Position numbers and translations under genes: made by a program
NCBI GenBank assembly: GCA_017795045.1
Contig: CP051244.1
Coordinates: 2,972,533 to 3,036,532 of the forward strand
DNA length: 64,000 nt
From: Allomuricauda sp.
GTDB taxonomy: Bacteria > Bacteroidota > Bacteroidia > Flavobacteriales > Flavobacteriaceae
Direction: 5' to 3'
The notes under the pieces: model-generated
What the model saw: only the letters and a program-made list of their open reading frames with translations
Databases searched by the model: none
What the model was told of the DNA's origin: nothing
Part shown: piece by piece, positions 1 to 6,652 of the stretch
How the letters are laid out: each line of letters starts with the position of its first letter
How positions within the stretch are numbered: the first letter of the stretch is position 1

Positions 1-2
1 AA

Positions 3-182
3 CATTTCACTAAAACAAGAGTCGTTAATTTATCTGGTAAGAATATTGACTTTAAGACTTCAATGGTCAGATACTTTTGCAGGTGGATACCTTTTGAAAC
101 ATTTTCGCTTCTCTTGGGTGAGAATGCAAAAGCTTGGCATGATGTAATTTCGAAGACCTTAGTGGTAGAAGATAAAATTTAA
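3..182 (+). CDS. RDD family membrane protein, C-terminal fragment (5' end outside window)
   Basis: The reading frame is open from the window edge (first full codon at base 3) and stops with TAA at 180-182, giving the last 59 residues of a protein. The fragment contains VRYFCRWIPFETFSLLLGE, then AWHDVISKTLVVED. This matches the end of the RDD domain, which typically has an arginine-rich segment, IPFE.LS, and a closing GWHD..S.T.VV motif; here the usual Gly of GWHD is Ala. RDD proteins are small polytopic inner-membrane proteins, some proposed to take part in transport. No upstream part can be read, so length and start are unknown. The family call rests on the closing motif alone. Confidence 0.72.
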   Translation, partial: HFTKTRVVNLSGKNIDFKTSMVRYFCRWIPFETFSLLLGENAKAWHDVISKTLVVEDKI

Positions 183-316
183 TCATGTTTTCCATTGGAA
201 TCAACTAAACTCACCCTATCCAACAATAGGTACGTATTATTCATTTTTCAATGTCATAATTTTCGTCCTACTATAACATGTACTACCCCCTCAACCGAAA
301 CAGCCTTACCATCCAT

Positions 317-394
317 CCCTTATTTGGTATTCTTCCATATACCTTTTCACTTTTTATCGCCATCCGTCAATTCAAATGGGGTATTGGTCAATTG
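317..394 (+). repeat. Degenerate repeat copy A (transglycosylase-tail / direct-repeat element)
   Basis: This is one of three related copies in the left 1.7 kb (A 317-394, B about 1128-1205, C 1605-1682). A and C agree at 70 of 78 positions. Read on the minus strand, the copies share a decayed peptide containing LTNTPFELTDGDKK, with in-frame stops in A. All three lie just upstream of an orphan gene on the plus strand. Confidence 0.7.
362..391 (+). promoter_or_regulatory. 9-12-9 direct repeat, LytTR-like candidate operator (copy A)
   Basis: ATCCGTCAA at 362-370 and ATTGGTCAA at 383-391 are separated by 12 bases (period 21). The geometry is that of LytTR-type response-regulator sites. It lies 104 bases before the ATG at 495. 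The regulatory role is inferred. Confidence 0.4.
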
Positions 395-494
395 GTACAC
401 GACCTAACCCCACAATCTTTATAACTTCATCTAAATTTGCCACTTAATCGTAACGAAACAGCGTTGGCTTATATCGTTAGCTGCTTTCTAATCC

Positions 495-1064
495 ATGGAA
501 ATAGGGAAAAAGTTTAATCAGTTCACCAAGGAAGAATACTACGAAACGTTGAAAGATCACAAAAAGTATCGTGATTTTAATACCCTCGGGCTCTACCGTT
601 CAATAATCGAAAATGATAAATTAGACATAGAAGAGAAAATTGAAATACGGAATTTGGCCAACTCTTATTTTCAAAAAACCTTTAACTTTTATCAATTGAA
701 AGATCCCCAAACCTATTTTGAGTTAATAACTCTCAACCAAGAACTTACCAAAGACGAAGAGCAGAAAATTTGGAGTGGAATACGTTCAAACCAAGAAAAA
801 ATCCTAAAAAACAAACGAATCAAGCATCGAAATTTTGGCTACTACTCCAAACATGATTGTGCTTATTCCAATTGTCCCTTGAATGGCTTAATGGTAAAGC
901 AAGGTTCAATTTTGGCAGGAGGGCATATGTGGTTCGATTCCGATAAAAACAGATACATAGCCCATGAAAAATCTGAACAGAACAGAAAAGAAAGAAAAAA
1001 TATGTCGCAACTAATTAAAAAGGAATTGGAGCAAAAAGATAATCCCTGTATTAATACTAAATAA
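495..1064 (+). CDS. Hypothetical protein, orphan cassette 1
   Basis: This 189-residue protein is not recognised. It has no signal peptide or membrane segment and is rich in Lys, Glu and Asn, so it is probably cytoplasmic. The N-terminal half looks helical and charged. Around residues 118-150 there is a distinctive patch with HDCAYSNCPLNG followed by GGHMWFDSDKNRYIAHEK. The two cysteines and nearby histidines might bind metal or form a small fold. The tail is strongly basic. The ATG at 495 is chosen because a 9-12-9 repeat element lies about 100 bases upstream and the frame is closed before it. The gene is more AT-rich than the core genes further right, which fits an accessory gene. An immunity-protein or toxin-related role is possible from its position but not shown. 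Confidence 0.6.
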   Translation: MEIGKKFNQFTKEEYYETLKDHKKYRDFNTLGLYRSIIENDKLDIEEKIEIRNLANSYFQKTFNFYQLKDPQTYFELITLNQELTKDEEQKIWSGIRSNQEKILKNKRIKHRNFGYYSKHDCAYSNCPLNGLMVKQGSILAGGHMWFDSDKNRYIAHEKSEQNRKERKNMSQLIKKELEQKDNPCINTK

Positions 1065-1127
1065 ATTCCATATCATTATTTTAAACAATCTGTATCAGTA
1101 CAACTCCTATCCTCCCACAGGTAATGG

Positions 1128-1205
1128 CTTTTATTTGGGATTCTTCGATATGACTTTTCCCTTTTTATCGCCATCCGTCAATTCAAATGAAGCATTGATC
1201 AATTG
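1128..1205 (+). repeat. Degenerate repeat copy B
   Basis: This copy shares the CTTTTTATCGCCATCCGTCA core with copy A and ends in the same direct-repeat element. Just upstream, 1104-1137 (CCTCCCACAGGTAATGGCTTTTATTTGGG) is a diverged version of the transglycosylase gene end. On the minus strand it reads as a decayed peptide, NASFELTDGDKKGK. Confidence 0.6.
1173..1202 (+). promoter_or_regulatory. 9-12-9 direct repeat, LytTR-like candidate operator (copy B)
   Basis: ATCCGTCAA at 1173-1181 and ATTGATCAA at 1194-1202, 12 bases apart, 63 bases before the ATG at 1265. The second half-site is the more diverged one, as in copies A and C. Confidence 0.35.
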
Positions 1206-1264
1206 ATTGGGGTTTTCCCGTTGATTTTCTTTTTCTTCACGACCATTACCAACAAACATGGATT

Positions 1265-1540
1265 ATGCTCAAGGTCACTGCCATGGAATATATTCTTGAT
1301 TTTTACCCGGGAGCCTTGCGCTTTTATTTTACGGATGCTTATGGTACCCAACAGACATTGGTTGAAAAATTACCCGTTCTTGGGTTGGACCATCCAGAAG
1401 ATGCAACAAATCTTCCATTTGATTTTGAAATCCCCTTCAAATTGGTCAAAAAAATTGATGGTAAAATTTCAAAAGTCAAATTGGACTTTGGAATTTCAGA
1501 TGAATATGGGAATTCCGAATTTTATATAATCCGTGACTAG
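1265..1540 (+). CDS. Hypothetical protein, orphan cassette 2 (possibly a truncated gene)
   Basis: This 91-residue frame is not recognised. It may begin at the ATG at 1265 or at 1283 (MEYILDFYPG); the second gives a cleaner N-terminus. The protein is mostly predicted beta strand with alternating hydrophobic residues, such as RFYFTDAYG and VKLDFGISDEYGNSEFYI, and has no signal peptide. An overlapping frame at 1203-1529 is a shadow with unlikely composition. It sits between repeat copies B and C, like its neighbours, and is short enough to be the surviving C-terminal part of a larger gene. That it is coding rests on its amino-acid composition and its position after the repeat element. Confidence 0.45.
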   Translation: MLKVTAMEYILDFYPGALRFYFTDAYGTQQTLVEKLPVLGLDHPEDATNLPFDFEIPFKLVKKIDGKISKVKLDFGISDEYGNSEFYIIRD

Positions 1541-1573
1541 AGTTTTTTATCCCATAGATAGCTCCATTGTAAC

Positions 1574-1616
1574 TTACCTCCCTACACTCCCCACGCAGTA
1601 ATAGCCCTTATTCGGG
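1574..1616 (-). repeat. Duplicate of the 3' end of the lytic transglycosylase gene (copy C)
   Basis: Bases 1574-1616 match 2551-2593, the last 43 bases of the transglycosylase gene including its stop codon, at 40 of 43 positions. Further upstream in the gene sense the match continues with a one-base deletion (AAAAGGTATATGG against AAAAAATATACC), so the reading frame is broken. It is a remnant, not a functional gene end. Confidence 0.75.
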
Positions 1617-1682
1617 TCTCTTCCATATACCTTTTCCCTTTTTATGGCCATCCGTCAATCCAAATGGGGTATTGGTCATTTG
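1605..1682 (+). repeat. Degenerate repeat copy C
   Basis: Matches copy A at 70 of 78 positions. It overlaps the duplicated transglycosylase tail, so it shows that the tail and the direct-repeat element belong to one unit in this patch. Confidence 0.7.
1650..1679 (+). promoter_or_regulatory. 9-12-9 direct repeat, LytTR-like candidate operator (copy C)
   Basis: ATCCGTCAA at 1650-1658 and ATTGGTCAT at 1671-1679, 12 bases apart, 100 bases before the ATG at 1779. Confidence 0.35.
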
Positions 1683-1778
1683 CCACTTGAATTTTTGCCA
1701 GGAAACCATCAACTTCACTTATCGACCGATATAATTTATTAAAAACGAATCATATCTTTAAAGTTGCCATTAATTTGA

Positions 1779-2453
1779 ATGAAACTAACTGACCAAATAA
1801 AAATCCGAGAGCTGAAATTCAAACCAAAGGTTGAAATTTTAGAAAATACTGTTGAATTGAACGACATAGGTATTTCAATTCCAATTCCCAAAGAATTTAC
1901 TGTCGATGACGGCGGAATATTTGAAAACTTTAAAAAGGAATATGTTTTTCCAGAAAACTCTGAATTTTCAAAAAAGGACAGAGAGAGCTTTGAAAACGGG
2001 ATTTTTTCACCTGTTTTTACACTCAAAAAAAATAATGGAAGACCAATAATTGCGTGCTATCTTTTTGATATCAAAGCATTAAAAGGCGGAAGTAATCTCA
2101 ATATTCGGAGTATAAACAAGTTTGAGTTAATGTGGGCACCTTATTTGGCAAAAAAGACTAACCTAGTAGAAATGAACGCCAAAAGGATATTGAAAAACGA
2201 ATTGACTGGCGCACTTTCGACGGAATATGGATTTGACTACAAAACCAAAAATGGAACTGAAACAATTCCTTCAAATTTGAGGATTTTGACTTACGAGGTT
2301 CGGAATTTTGTATTGACTTTTTATTTGATTTATGACAATACAAACAACTTGGAACAAACCGAATTGGATTCTTTAATTGACGGAATAAAAACTAATGGCA
2401 ACAATGGCTATAATTCATTGTGGCAAAAAGCTAAATCGATGTTTAATCTATAA
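1779..2453 (+). CDS. Hypothetical protein, orphan cassette 3
   Basis: This 224-residue protein is not recognised. It has no signal peptide or transmembrane segment. The first third has short beta-type stretches (KPKVEILENTVELNDIGISIPIP); the middle contains GRPIIACYLFDIKAL; the C-terminal third, VRNFVLTFYLIYDN, then LDSLIDGIKTN and a WQKAKSMF tail, looks alpha/beta. There are no cysteine pairs or obvious catalytic motifs. The composition is Asn/Lys/Glu-rich and the DNA more AT-rich than the core genes, as in cassette 1. The ATG at 1779 follows an AT-rich leader and repeat copy C. It ends about 100 bases before the convergent transglycosylase gene. Function cannot be assigned. Confidence 0.65.
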   Translation: MKLTDQIKIRELKFKPKVEILENTVELNDIGISIPIPKEFTVDDGGIFENFKKEYVFPENSEFSKKDRESFENGIFSPVFTLKKNNGRPIIACYLFDIKALKGGSNLNIRSINKFELMWAPYLAKKTNLVEMNAKRILKNELTGALSTEYGFDYKTKNGTETIPSNLRILTYEVRNFVLTFYLIYDNTNNLEQTELDSLIDGIKTNGNNGYNSLWQKAKSMFNL

Positions 2454-2550
2454 ATCAAACGGCTGGATTTCGGCGGAATAATCCTGCGAAGATTCCACAA
2501 CGAAATCATAGCCAAACCGATAAGTGAACCCTCAAATCCGGTACACTTAT

Positions 2551-3525
2551 TTACCTCCCTACACTCCCCACGCGGTAATAGCCTTTATTGGGGATTTCAA
2601 TGGTATATTTTTTACGTGAAGCGTTGTTCAAATGGGGTTCGCGCAACCAAGGGTTATGGCGTTTCAGCACCTTGTAGTTGATTTCGTAAAGTTCGGCAAA
2701 ATCCGCCCAGCTGGTCACTGCGGTATCTACCTCAACGGTAAAGGTTGGTACTTTTTCGTACATGTCCTCCTCATCCAACTGGAAACCATATTTATCACGG
2801 TTGGAGATGATCTCCTTGATCGCCAAAATACGGAACACATAGCGTCCGGTCTCCTGGCCCAATAGCAAATCGTAGTAATCATTCACCTGTTGGATGCCCA
2901 TATATTTTTGGATGCCTCCGGGTCCCGCATTATAGGCGGCCGCGGTCAGGGTCCACGTACCAAAACGGTCTTTCCATTTTTTAAGATAGTCACAGGCCAC
3001 TTGGGTAGCTTTTTCCACATGGTACCGCTCATCCACATTATCATTCACCTCCAGACCATATTCCCTACCGGTCCCTTTCATGATTTGCCAAAAACCGGTG
3101 GCGCCTGCCGGGGATACCACATTTTCCAGACCACTTTCGGCCACGGCCAAGTATTTAAAATCGTCAGGGATGCCATTTTTTTTAAGTATGGGCTCAATAA
3201 TCGGGAAGTATTTATTGGCCCGTTTCATCAACAAGAGGGCATTGGACTGCCAATAGGTGTTCACCAAAAACTCGCGGTCCACACGCTCCATGATCTCTGG
3301 ATCTTCCTGGGGAACGGGTTCGCCTGCAAAATTTAAATCTTTTGGAATCTCTATGGCACTGATTTGATAGGTGTCGGCCACATTCTTGTCCAAATCCTTA
3401 ACCTCATTGGGAGGTGTCTCCTTCTTTTCAATCGTGTCCACTGAATCGGTCTGAACCGCAAATATGAGCGTACTCACCACTGCCACCAAACCAATAATCG
3501 CCAATATATTTTTTATCTGTTTCAT
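2551..3525 (-). CDS. Membrane-anchored lytic transglycosylase (SLT/MltD type)
   Basis: The enzyme cleaves the MurNAc-GlcNAc bond of peptidoglycan with formation of 1,6-anhydroMurNAc. The 324-residue protein starts with a hydrophobic segment (residues 6-23) acting as signal or anchor. The SLT domain spans about 95-235: the catalytic glutamate is E130 in AVAESGLEN, followed by SPAGATGFWQIM and later TLTAAAYNAGPGGI, all standard for the family. Residues 270-320 (WADFAELYEINYKVLKRHNPWLR) resemble a LysM-like wall-binding module ending in IEIPNKGYYRVGSVGR. The ATG at 3525 gives the signal sequence directly. It is convergent with orphan cassette 3. Its last 43 bases are duplicated at 1574-1616. Confidence 0.92.
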   Translation of the reverse strand: MKQIKNILAIIGLVAVVSTLIFAVQTDSVDTIEKKETPPNEVKDLDKNVADTYQISAIEIPKDLNFAGEPVPQEDPEIMERVDREFLVNTYWQSNALLLMKRANKYFPIIEPILKKNGIPDDFKYLAVAESGLENVVSPAGATGFWQIMKGTGREYGLEVNDNVDERYHVEKATQVACDYLKKWKDRFGTWTLTAAAYNAGPGGIQKYMGIQQVNDYYDLLLGQETGRYVFRILAIKEIISNRDKYGFQLDEEDMYEKVPTFTVEVDTAVTSWADFAELYEINYKVLKRHNPWLREPHLNNASRKKYTIEIPNKGYYRVGSVGR

Positions 3526-3571
3526 ACCAAGATTCTATAAAATTTACAGTAAAGATACTATAAGAACGGCC

Positions 3572-4234
3572 TTATTCTAAAATAATTGAGGGGAGATTTT
3601 CATTGAACCACTTGGCCCGGTGTATGATCATGGTATGGGTTCCGTTCTTTACCGTAATGCAATTTTTGATGTTGGCCATGGGAAAAACCGCATCCTTCCC
3701 GCCATGGATGTGCACCAAATTTTGTGGTGGTCGGGTCTGGTTCCAGTTAACGATATGGTCTATGGACCAATCTATATATTGTTTGTCCCGCACCGAAAGG
3801 TATTTTTTGTAGAGATCCAAACGCTTAGTGGCCGTTTCCCCAAAGGCGTATTTGGCCAAAAGCTCCACATTGTTCACCAATCCCGTGGGCAATAGTTTAT
3901 GCACCTTGGTATACTTGGCAAAGATCATCCGCTTGGGCAGTTCATCCTTGGTCTTTACCGTGGATACCGCAATTACCTTTCGGGTCTGTATATGCTTTGC
4001 CATTTCCTGTACCAACATACCCCCAAAGGACACTCCAAGAAGAACAGGGTTGTCATGTGCAATCCTATCGCACATCTTTATGGCATAAGTCTCAAAGTCC
4101 ATACCCTTATCCGGAACAAACCACTCCAGGGTATGCATCTCGAAGGTATCGGCAGGAAGTTTTAGGCCATCAAAAATGGATGGGTTGGCAGCCATTCCCG
4201 GCATGAGGTAGATATGGATGGGATTGTCGGGCAT
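3572..4234 (-). CDS. Alpha/beta hydrolase fold protein
   Basis: This 220-residue cytoplasmic protein is a compact alpha/beta hydrolase. It opens with IHIYLMPGMAANPSIFDGL, a strand plus oxyanion-type loop. The nucleophile is S69 in GVSFGG, and likely partners are D181 (HGGKDAVFP) and H200 (NGTHTMI), so the triad is complete. The lid is very short. The substrate is unknown; esterase or thioesterase activity would fit. It lies 46 bases downstream of the transglycosylase start on the same strand and may have its own promoter in the 160-base gap to the divergent GNAT-like gene. The fold call is strong, the reaction is not known. Confidence 0.8.
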   Translation of the reverse strand: MPDNPIHIYLMPGMAANPSIFDGLKLPADTFEMHTLEWFVPDKGMDFETYAIKMCDRIAHDNPVLLGVSFGGMLVQEMAKHIQTRKVIAVSTVKTKDELPKRMIFAKYTKVHKLLPTGLVNNVELLAKYAFGETATKRLDLYKKYLSVRDKQYIDWSIDHIVNWNQTRPPQNLVHIHGGKDAVFPMANIKNCITVKNGTHTMIIHRAKWFNENLPSIILE

Positions 4235-4394
4235 TTCGCACCAAATATCGATAAGGGTTAGGAAATTAGCAATTTTTTGAGTAATTTTGTACCCCTTTTG
4301 TAATGAACCTCACGTGACATAATGCTTTTTTTAAAGGGATAGTCAATTACCGCTTTGGTAATTTAGGTCGAGTCAATTTTAAAAACAATACTAT

Positions 4395-4688
4395 ATGACT
4401 GAAATTGAAATCAATGACAATAGCTTCTTGCGCCAGTTTGAGACCAAAGTCGACGGCGTTTTGGCTAAAATTGAGTACTCTTCACAGGAGCGTAAAGTAT
4501 TTTTGACCAAGTTGGTAATTCCTGAAGGGATTACCCAAGATGGTTTTAAGGAAGCCTTTATCAAGGCCGTTCTGCACCACATTCAGGAGAAGAACCTGAG
4601 AGTAGTTCCCACCAGCCCGCATATTGCAGGTTTTTTACGGAAAAACAGACAGTACAAAGAGATGTTGCCCGTAGGGATTCGCATCTGA
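4395..4688 (+). CDS. GNAT-like protein (YjdJ type) with a lost acetyl-CoA loop
   Basis: This 97-residue protein aligns end to end with the GNAT protein at 63311-63610: both have QFE, then AKIEY, a charged turn, a VPE or IPE motif, a helix ending in HI, a strand with P, and a closing GI.I. YjdJ-type GNAT proteins are single-domain acetyltransferase homologues of about 95 residues. In the paralogue the cofactor loop reads EGKGIGSQL; here the same place reads TQDGFKEAF, so the pyrophosphate-binding glycines are mostly missing. It may therefore not bind acetyl-CoA and could have another role. TAATTTTG at 4282-4289 could be its -7 box. A strong terminator follows. Confidence 0.75.
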   Translation: MTEIEINDNSFLRQFETKVDGVLAKIEYSSQERKVFLTKLVIPEGITQDGFKEAFIKAVLHHIQEKNLRVVPTSPHIAGFLRKNRQYKEMLPVGIRI

Positions 4689-4713
4689 CCAAACCAGCAT
4701 GAAAACATTGAAA

Positions 4714-4739
4714 GCCTCTCTACTTTGAGAGGTTTTTTT
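4714..4739 (+). terminator. Rho-independent terminator after the GNAT-like gene
   Basis: CCTCTC (4715-4720) pairs with GAGAGG (4727-4732) across a six-base loop and is followed by seven T. Its T-tract overlaps the last bases of the convergent mtaB gene. Confidence 0.8.
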
Positions 4740-6066
4740 ATGCCGTTACGGCATCGGAAACAAACTCAAACCGCACTAGACCGTCCTCATCTATCTGGGT
4801 AAGCTCCACTTGGTGCAAGGTATTCACCAATTCAGGATTCCAAGGCGCCTTGACCTTTACATAGTTCTCGGTAAAACCGTGAATGTAACCAGACTTGTTC
4901 TCCCCTTCAAACAAAACAGTGCGTACGGTACCCAACTGGCTTTCATAGAATGCCCTTCTTTTTTTGACGGATAGCCCACGAAGCATTTTGCTTCGCTTGC
5001 TCCGTACGTTTTGTGGCACCACCTGGTCCATTTCAGCAGCCAAGGTATTGTCCCTTTCCGAATAGGTGAACACATGCAAATAGGAAATGTCCAATTCATT
5101 GAGGAAATGGTAGGTTTCCAGAAAATGCTCATCTGTCTCTCCTGGAAAACCAACGATTACATCCACCCCGATACAAGCATGGGGCATGGTCTCCTTAATG
5201 CGCTTTACCCGATCCACATAAAGATTGGACAGGTATCTGCGGCGCATCAACTTTAAAATTTCATCACTTCCACTTTGTAAAGGAATATGGAAATGGGGCA
5301 CGAACGTATCGCTCTGTGATACAAAATCAATGGTCTCGTTCTTCAGCAAATTGGGTTCTATGGAAGATATACGCAAACGATGAATGCCATCAATGGTATC
5401 CAAAGCTTTCACCAAATCCAAAAAGGTATGTTCATGCTTTTTATTGCCGAATTCCCCCTTGCCATAATCCCCGATGTTGACCCCGGTCAAGACAATTTCC
5501 TTGATATCCTTTGAAGCAATTTCGCGGGCATTGTGTAGCACATTTTCTAAAGTGTCGCTACGCGATATACCCCTTGCCAAGGGAATGGTGCAATAGGTGC
5601 ATTTGTAGTCGCATCCGTCCTGTACCTTTAAAAAGGCCCGGGTACGGTCGCCAATGGCGTAACTGCCCACATAAAAATCCGCATCCGCTATCTCGCAGGA
5701 GTGCACCTCTCCCCTATCATTTTTGGAAAGGTCGTTCAAGTAATCGGTAATCTTGAACTTTTCTGTGGCGCCCAGAACCAAATCCACACCATCCACAGCG
5801 GCCAATTCCTCGGGTTTTAGTTGGGCATAACATCCCACAGCGGCCACAAAGGCATCGGGATTGCTCTTCTGGGCCTGCTTTACAATGGTCTTGAACCGCT
5901 TATCGGCATTCTCGGTCACCGAGCAGGTGTTGATCACATAGATGTCCGCTTCCTCGGAAAAATCCACACGCTTAAAATCCTCTTTTTCAAAACTTCGGGC
6001 AATTGTGGAAGTTTCGGAAAAGTTGAGCTTGCAGCCCAAGGTGTAAAAAGCGACTTTTTTGTTCAT
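4738..6066 (-). CDS. mtaB: tRNA (N6-threonylcarbamoyladenosine(37)-C2)-methylthiotransferase MtaB
   Basis: MtaB converts t6A37 to ms2t6A in tRNAs reading ANN codons, using two iron-sulfur clusters and SAM. The 442-residue protein begins MNKKVAFYTLGCKLNFSE, giving the first cluster cysteine. NTCSV and VGCYAQ follow as the other two cysteines of the methylthio domain. The radical-SAM motif is CDYKCTYCTIP, and a TRAM-like C-terminal domain occupies about the last 65 residues. I choose the ATG at 6066 over an in-frame TTG at 6093: the family starts here, and the promoter box TATCTTTG overlaps the TTG. The gene is monocistronic and constitutive expression is likely. Confidence 0.93.
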   Translation of the reverse strand: MNKKVAFYTLGCKLNFSETSTIARSFEKEDFKRVDFSEEADIYVINTCSVTENADKRFKTIVKQAQKSNPDAFVAAVGCYAQLKPEELAAVDGVDLVLGATEKFKITDYLNDLSKNDRGEVHSCEIADADFYVGSYAIGDRTRAFLKVQDGCDYKCTYCTIPLARGISRSDTLENVLHNAREIASKDIKEIVLTGVNIGDYGKGEFGNKKHEHTFLDLVKALDTIDGIHRLRISSIEPNLLKNETIDFVSQSDTFVPHFHIPLQSGSDEILKLMRRRYLSNLYVDRVKRIKETMPHACIGVDVIVGFPGETDEHFLETYHFLNELDISYLHVFTYSERDNTLAAEMDQVVPQNVRSKRSKMLRGLSVKKRRAFYESQLGTVRTVLFEGENKSGYIHGFTENYVKVKAPWNPELVNTLHQVELTQIDEDGLVRFEFVSDAVTA

Positions 6067-6090
6067 TACCAAGCCTTTAATTGAGGGGTG

Positions 6091-6098
6091 CAAAGATA
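6091..6098 (-). promoter_or_regulatory. Bacteroidetes -7 box for mtaB
   Basis: TATCTTTG on the minus strand followed by CA, 24 bases before the ATG at 6066. This matches the flavobacterial consensus TAnnTTTG and fixes the mtaB start. Confidence 0.7.
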
Positions 6099-6142
6099 GT
6101 GATTTGTTTTTTCGCTACCTTTAAACACCTCATCAAAGAACC

Positions 6143-6562
6143 TTGTGCAATTTTGCAATCTGTGATTCGGTGAACATTTTCCTGAAATACTTCATAGCGT
6201 GGTTCCCTATGCTGATTTTAGCCATTCTGAACGGGACACTTAGAGAGTTCGGTTTTAAAAAATATGTTGGCGAACTTACTGCCCATCAATTGTCCACGGT
6301 CACCCTCCTTATCCTCTTTGCGGCATGTATGGGTTTTATGGTAAAGAAATTTCCGCCGGAATCCTCCACACAAGCACTTTGGCTTGGTCTCTTTTGGATG
6401 GTACTCACCCTTATCTTCGAATTTGGTTTTGGTAAGTTACGAGGGAATTCTTGGGGAAAATTACTCTATGATTACTATATCTGGAAGGGTCGAATCTGGG
6501 TATTCATTCCCATTGCCTTGGCCATAGGACCTTATCTTTTTTATCGTTTTTTAAAAAATTGA
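6143..6562 (+). CDS. Small polytopic membrane protein, function unknown
   Basis: The frame encodes up to 139 residues with four hydrophobic segments: FLKYFIAWFPMLILAIL, STVTLLILFAACMGFMV, ALWLGLFWMVLTLIFEFGFG and WVFIPIALAIGPYLFYRFL. The loops contain REFGFKKYVGEL and RGNSWGKLLYDYYIWKGRIW. This is an inner-membrane protein of a small conserved type that I cannot name. No ATG is available: the frame starts with TTG at 6143 or, more likely, GTG at 6170, which gives MNIFLKYFIAW. It is divergent from mtaB, with a possible -7 box TACCTTTA around 6116. It contains no catalytic motif that I can identify. Confidence 0.6.
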   Translation: MCNFAICDSVNIFLKYFIAWFPMLILAILNGTLREFGFKKYVGELTAHQLSTVTLLILFAACMGFMVKKFPPESSTQALWLGLFWMVLTLIFEFGFGKLRGNSWGKLLYDYYIWKGRIWVFIPIALAIGPYLFYRFLKN

Positions 6563-6652
6563 TTTGATTCAACCCCTTTGTTTTTAATTCTTTATATCCA
6601 CCTCATTCCATAAAAATCCATACCTTAAACCCAATACTAAAAATCAACCCGT

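Larger units (their letters stand above)
183..494. other. Intergenic region with degenerate repeat copy A
   Basis: No convincing gene lies here. A 70-codon open frame at 195-407 only translates the repeat and is not believable. Bases 317-394 match bases 1605-1682 at 70 of 78 positions, and both end in a 9-12-9 direct-repeat element. The segment 420-494 is AT-rich leader for the next gene. An AATCTTTA box at about 414-421 lies roughly 20 bases after a TTG and could be a weak Bacteroidetes promoter. Confidence 0.6.

Noticed and set aside
195..407. 70-codon plus-strand frame before the first orphan gene
   Set aside because: It translates the degenerate repeat copy A, has no signal or domain, and contains runs typical of noncoding AT-rich DNA.
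1203..1529. 108-codon frame overlapping orphan cassette 2
   Set aside because: Its composition (FFFFTTITNK at the start, mixed later) is that of an out-of-frame shadow; the frame at 1265-1540 has better alternating beta-type composition.
495..2453. Candidate defence island or toxin-antitoxin system at the left edge
   Set aside because: None of the three proteins shows a recognisable nuclease, toxin, immunity or defence motif; only the cassette-like arrangement is supported.
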